Made by a program: the position numbers and the translations under genes. The notes beneath the pieces are model-generated. The model did not search any database and was not told where the DNA came from. It was given only the letters and a program-made list of their open reading frames with translations. A stretch of 7,937 nt of DNA from Deltaproteobacteria bacterium (GTDB lineage Bacteria; Desulfobacterota; DSM-4660; Desulfatiglandales; HGW-15), in the NCBI GenBank assembly GCA_019308985.1, contig JAFDHB010000156.1, positions 1-7,937 on the forward strand, written 5' to 3'. Shown here one piece after another: positions 5,206 through 7,937 of this stretch. Numbering within the stretch: the first letter of the stretch is position 1; every line of letters starts with the position of its first letter.

Positions 5206-6201
5206 TTGGACATAAGAGACAAGAGAATACTGGTTATTGGAGGGGCTGGGCTCATTGGTTCACATGTTGTGGAAGAATTGCTCAAAGAAGACGTTAAAGA
5301 GGTAATTGTCTATGACAATTTTTGCAGGGGAACCTATGAGAATCTGGAAAAATGCCTGGAAGATCCAAGGTGTAGAATTTTTGAGATAGGCGGCGATATC
5401 CTTCAGACAGATATCTTGAACGCTGCCATGAAAGGCCTCGACGGAGTGATACACCTGGCTGCCCTATGGCTTCTTCAATGCTACGAGTTTCCCCGAGCAG
5501 CCTTTGATGTCAACATTCGAGGCACTTTCAACGTGCTCGAAGCATGCGTTGCCAATAAGATCAAGAGATTGGTATTTTCATCTTCGGCATCGGTCTATGG
5601 GGACGCAATTGAGGAACCTATGACCGAAGATCACCCATATAATAATTGGACCTTTTATGGAGCCACCAAGATTGCAGGGGAGCACATGTTCAAGGCCTTT
5701 CACAAGCGGTATGGTCTCGAGGGTGTAGGGCTAAGGTACATGAATGTCTATGGTCCTAGACAGGACTATAGGGGCACTTACATCGCTGTAATGATGAAGA
5801 TTTTGGACAACCTTGACGAGGGTAGGCCACCTGTTGTATTTGGAGATGGAAGTCAGGCATATGATTTTATATATGTTGGTGACGCAGCCAGGGCAAATGT
5901 GTGCGCATTGAAAAGTGACGTGAAATTTGGATTCTATAACGTAGGGCGGGGTGTCAAGACGTCCATCAAGGAATTAACAGAGATGATTCTCAGAATAACC
6001 GGTTCCAATTTCAAGATTGTCTACGAACCAGGAGGGCAAACCTTCGTCACCAACCGTATAGGTGACACAGCTAGTGCAGAAAGAGATCTTGGATTTCGGT
6101 GGTCTGTGGATCTAGAGGACGGATTGAGGCGGCTAATTGAATGGCGACGATCGCACATGGAGCATGTAGCAATGAGGAGAAGAAAGGGTCAGGAAACTTA
6201 G
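5206..6201 (+). CDS. NAD-dependent nucleotide-sugar epimerase/dehydratase (extended SDR)
   Basis: This 331-residue cytoplasmic enzyme belongs to the UDP-glucose 4-epimerase-like extended short-chain dehydrogenases. It has the glycine motif GGAGLIG (12-18), an acidic residue at the end of the second strand (IVYDNF, Asp37) that selects NAD(H), the SSSASVYG strand (125-132), and the catalytic YGATK pair Tyr151/Lys155. RYMNVYGPRQ and GDGSQAYDFIYV, the sugar-nucleotide-binding elements, follow. The subgroup with AALWLLQCYEFPRAAFDVNI is frequent in surface polysaccharide loci, where it usually lies next to an aminotransferase as here. It is intact and starts at TTG with a strong Shine-Dalgarno. Whether it epimerises or dehydrates, and at which carbon, cannot be decided from sequence. 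It is followed after 93 nt by the aminotransferase. Confidence 0.9.
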   Translation: MDIRDKRILVIGGAGLIGSHVVEELLKEDVKEVIVYDNFCRGTYENLEKCLEDPRCRIFEIGGDILQTDILNAAMKGLDGVIHLAALWLLQCYEFPRAAFDVNIRGTFNVLEACVANKIKRLVFSSSASVYGDAIEEPMTEDHPYNNWTFYGATKIAGEHMFKAFHKRYGLEGVGLRYMNVYGPRQDYRGTYIAVMMKILDNLDEGRPPVVFGDGSQAYDFIYVGDAARANVCALKSDVKFGFYNVGRGVKTSIKELTEMILRITGSNFKIVYEPGGQTFVTNRIGDTASAERDLGFRWSVDLEDGLRRLIEWRRSHMEHVAMRRRKGQET

Positions 6202-6294
6202 ATGGGAGAAATGAAGATTAATCCATCTTCTAGCGTCCTAGTCCTGGGATGAACTTCGGAAGGCGCTGGAGCAGACTGAAGAGACCGCACGAAA

Positions 6295-7398
6295 ATGAAA
6301 AACATCCCTCTAATCAAGCCTTACGTTACTGAAGAGGTCAAGAGCCGAGTTTGCCAAGTACTGGAGAGTGGTTACTTGACAGAGGGCTCCGTTACCAGGG
6401 ACCTTGAAGAAGCGATGAAGGTATTCATCGGTTGCAATTATGCTATTGCCGTATGCAATTGCACGGTAGGACTGGAAGTGGCTCTGCGCTCTCTAGGAGT
6501 TGGTCCTGGAGATGAGGTAATCGTTCCGGACTATACCTATCCAGCAACGGCAAGTGTTGTGGAAATTGTAGGCGCAAAGATCGTTATTGTGGACGTCGAC
6601 CCAAGAAATATGTTGATCAACTATGAACAAATTGAAAAGGCAATAACCCCAAACACTAAGGCAATAGTCCCTGTTTCTATTTTCGGTAACCCCCTTGACT
6701 ATGAAATATTGAAAGAACTGAAACAAAAGTATGGGTTCTATATTTTAGAGGATGCAGCGTGTTCTCTAGGAGCCTGCTACAAGGACAAGATGGTTGGTAA
6801 TCTTGCTGATATTTCAGTTTTCAGTCTACACCCGAGAAAATTTATTACAACAGGGGAAGGGGGAATCATCACCACCAACAATTGTGACTGCGCAAAATGG
6901 ATCCAATCTTACAAACATTTTGGTATGGAAAATTCTTCGGCAAGAGCATCAACTCATTTCGGACAAACAGGGACCAACTACAAGCTGAGCAATGTGCAGG
7001 CCGCTATTGGGGTCGCCCAAATGAAACATGTTAAGGCCCTGCTAAATACCCGTATTGAGTTAGCCATGAGATACACGGAAGCCCTATCCAATCACAGGGA
7101 TATAGGCTTTCCTTCTGTTACGCCCGGGGGCTTACACTCGTATCAGTCCTACTGCATATTTGTAAGCAATAGGGATTCTGTTATTAGGGCATTGAAGGAA
7201 AGAGGAATCGAAACCCAGGTTGGGACATACGCTCTTCACATGCACAGGGCCTTTTATGACAACCCGAATTGTGAGATTCGGGGAGAGATGACTGGAAGCA
7301 GCTATGCATTCCATCACTGCTTAACCTTGCCTCTATACCACGATATGAGAAAGGAAGATCAAGATTACGTAATCCAAGAACTCTTGAACGCGTTGTAA
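6295..7398 (+). CDS. PLP-dependent sugar aminotransferase, DegT/DnrJ/EryC1/StrS family
   Basis: This 367-residue fold-type I aminotransferase is of the usual family length. The N-terminal IPLIKPYVTEEV and SGYLTEG motifs are followed by PGDEVIVPDYTYPATA (71-85), EDAACSLGA with Asp153 contacting the PLP ring nitrogen, and SLHPRKFITTGEGG with Lys182 forming the internal aldimine. It transfers an amino group, usually from glutamate, to a keto-sugar nucleotide. The preceding SDR could supply that keto-sugar. The N-terminus is 25/39 identical to the relic at 2760-2876, showing that the locus once carried two paralogues. The ATG at 6295 has only a weak ribosome binding site. The 93-nt gap upstream includes a 16-codon ATG frame (6202-6252) that I do not consider a gene. 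Confidence 0.93.
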   Translation: MKNIPLIKPYVTEEVKSRVCQVLESGYLTEGSVTRDLEEAMKVFIGCNYAIAVCNCTVGLEVALRSLGVGPGDEVIVPDYTYPATASVVEIVGAKIVIVDVDPRNMLINYEQIEKAITPNTKAIVPVSIFGNPLDYEILKELKQKYGFYILEDAACSLGACYKDKMVGNLADISVFSLHPRKFITTGEGGIITTNNCDCAKWIQSYKHFGMENSSARASTHFGQTGTNYKLSNVQAAIGVAQMKHVKALLNTRIELAMRYTEALSNHRDIGFPSVTPGGLHSYQSYCIFVSNRDSVIRALKERGIETQVGTYALHMHRAFYDNPNCEIRGEMTGSSYAFHHCLTLPLYHDMRKEDQDYVIQELLNAL

Positions 7399-7436
7399 GT
7401 CAGCGTGCAAGAGGTCTTAAACTATCGCAGCCTGAA

Positions 7437-7937
7437 ATGTGTGGAATTTGCGGCATATTTAACCTGAACGGAGAGCCAGTATCACCAGTTGATTTGAGGA
7501 GGATGACTGACGCCATTGCCCACAGGGGGCCCGATGGCGAGGGGTTCTATATTGACAGTCTCATAGGGCTTGGACATCGGCGTCTCGCTATCATAGATCT
7601 TTCGCCATTGGGACACCAACCTATGATTTCCGCCAGAGGTGACTGCATAATTTCTTATAACGGAGAGATTTATAATTTCCAAGAACTCAGGGTGGAGCTA
7701 GAATCCAAAGGCTATCCATTCAGATCAAAGACAGATACTGAGGTTGTTCTCAACGCTTACTCTGAATGGGGTCCGGATTGTGTTCTTAAGTTCAACGGAA
7801 TGTTTGCCTTCGCAATTTGGGACAGGGAGAAACAAGAACTGTTCCTTGCAAGAGACAGATACGGTATTAAACCATTGTATTACTATGTTAAGAATGGCCG
7901 CTTCTTGTTTGCTTCGGAGCAAAAAGCGCTGCTTTCA
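7437..7937 (+). CDS. asnB: Glutamine-hydrolysing asparagine synthase-type amidotransferase, N-terminal part (runs off window)
   Basis: The first 167 codons are present and the frame is still open at the window edge; full AsnB-type proteins are about 600-650 residues. This part is the class II glutamine amidotransferase domain. It has Cys2 as nucleophile after Met removal (MCGICG), HRGPDG (29-34), the glutamine-binding RRLAI (48-52) and NGEIYN (75-80), Asp100, GMFAFAIWD (121-129) and ARDRYGIKPLYY (138-149). The ATP-dependent synthetase domain must lie beyond the window. In polysaccharide loci such enzymes (WbpS type) often convert uronic acid sugars to uronamides instead of making free asparagine. 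Given the uronic acid type genes here, I favour that role, but this is inference. It starts 38 nt after the aminotransferase, likely the same operon. Confidence 0.92.
   Translation, partial: MCGICGIFNLNGEPVSPVDLRRMTDAIAHRGPDGEGFYIDSLIGLGHRRLAIIDLSPLGHQPMISARGDCIISYNGEIYNFQELRVELESKGYPFRSKTDTEVVLNAYSEWGPDCVLKFNGMFAFAIWDREKQELFLARDRYGIKPLYYYVKNGRFLFASEQKALLS

Noticed and set aside
6202..6252. 16-codon ATG frame between the SDR and the aminotransferase
   Set aside because: It is too short, has no homology I recognise, and its ATG lies directly behind the SDR stop without its own ribosome binding site.

Overview
The window is a bacterial cell-surface polysaccharide (O-antigen or capsule type) locus, read entirely on the + strand. 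Toxin-antitoxin (TA) type modules and relics of further sugar genes lie between its biosynthesis genes. No rRNA, tRNA or clear taxonomic marker is present. Moderate GC, strong Shine-Dalgarno sites with TTG/GTG starts, an abundance of HEPN/MNT and AbiEii-type genes, and a 9-bp intergenic repeat (consensus RRACCARAY) suggest an anaerobic, possibly thermophilic, environmental bacterium. A Desulfobacterota-like lineage is my guess, with low certainty.

Layout. (1) 1-1653: a 9-bp repeat array, then a fusion of a WbpB-like Gfo/Idh/MocA dehydrogenase with a WbpD-like left-handed beta-helix N-acetyltransferase. Together these are two steps of UDP-diacetamido-uronic acid synthesis. (2) 1695-2631: an overlapping pair, a DUF6922-like small protein and an AbiEii-type nucleotidyltransferase. 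(3) 2632-3128: a relic of the N-terminus of a DegT-family aminotransferase, then 9-bp repeats and an inverted repeat. (4) 3129-4558: two adjacent HEPN/MNT pairs in mirrored order (HEPN, MNT, MNT, HepT). The first pair looks intact. The second is decaying: its MNT has an in-frame nonsense codon 19 codons before the ancestral stop, and its HepT carries four frame changes and an internal deletion. (5) 4559-5205: no intact gene, but the C-terminal piece of a second WbpD-like gene followed 10 nt later by the N-terminal piece of a UDP-GlcNAc 2-epimerase (WecB/WbpI) gene. (6) 5206-7937: an intact, more AT-rich block with an NAD-dependent sugar-nucleotide epimerase/dehydratase, a DegT/DnrJ/EryC1/StrS aminotransferase and the glutaminase domain of an AsnB-type amidotransferase that runs off the window.

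How it fits together. The fusion enzyme, the SDR and the aminotransferase make or modify UDP-activated amino sugars. AsnB-type enzymes in such loci commonly amidate uronic acid residues. The relics (aminotransferase, acetyltransferase, 2-epimerase) belong to the same WbpB-E-D-I type pathway, so the locus probably once held a second or longer copy of that cassette. TA modules now separate the pieces. Three of the four 9-bp repeat clusters lie beside a module, gene or relic boundary, which fits repeat-linked rearrangement (inference). I see no clearly new biological system. The most unusual content is the mirrored, half-decayed HEPN/MNT quartet and the fossil sugar-gene pieces.
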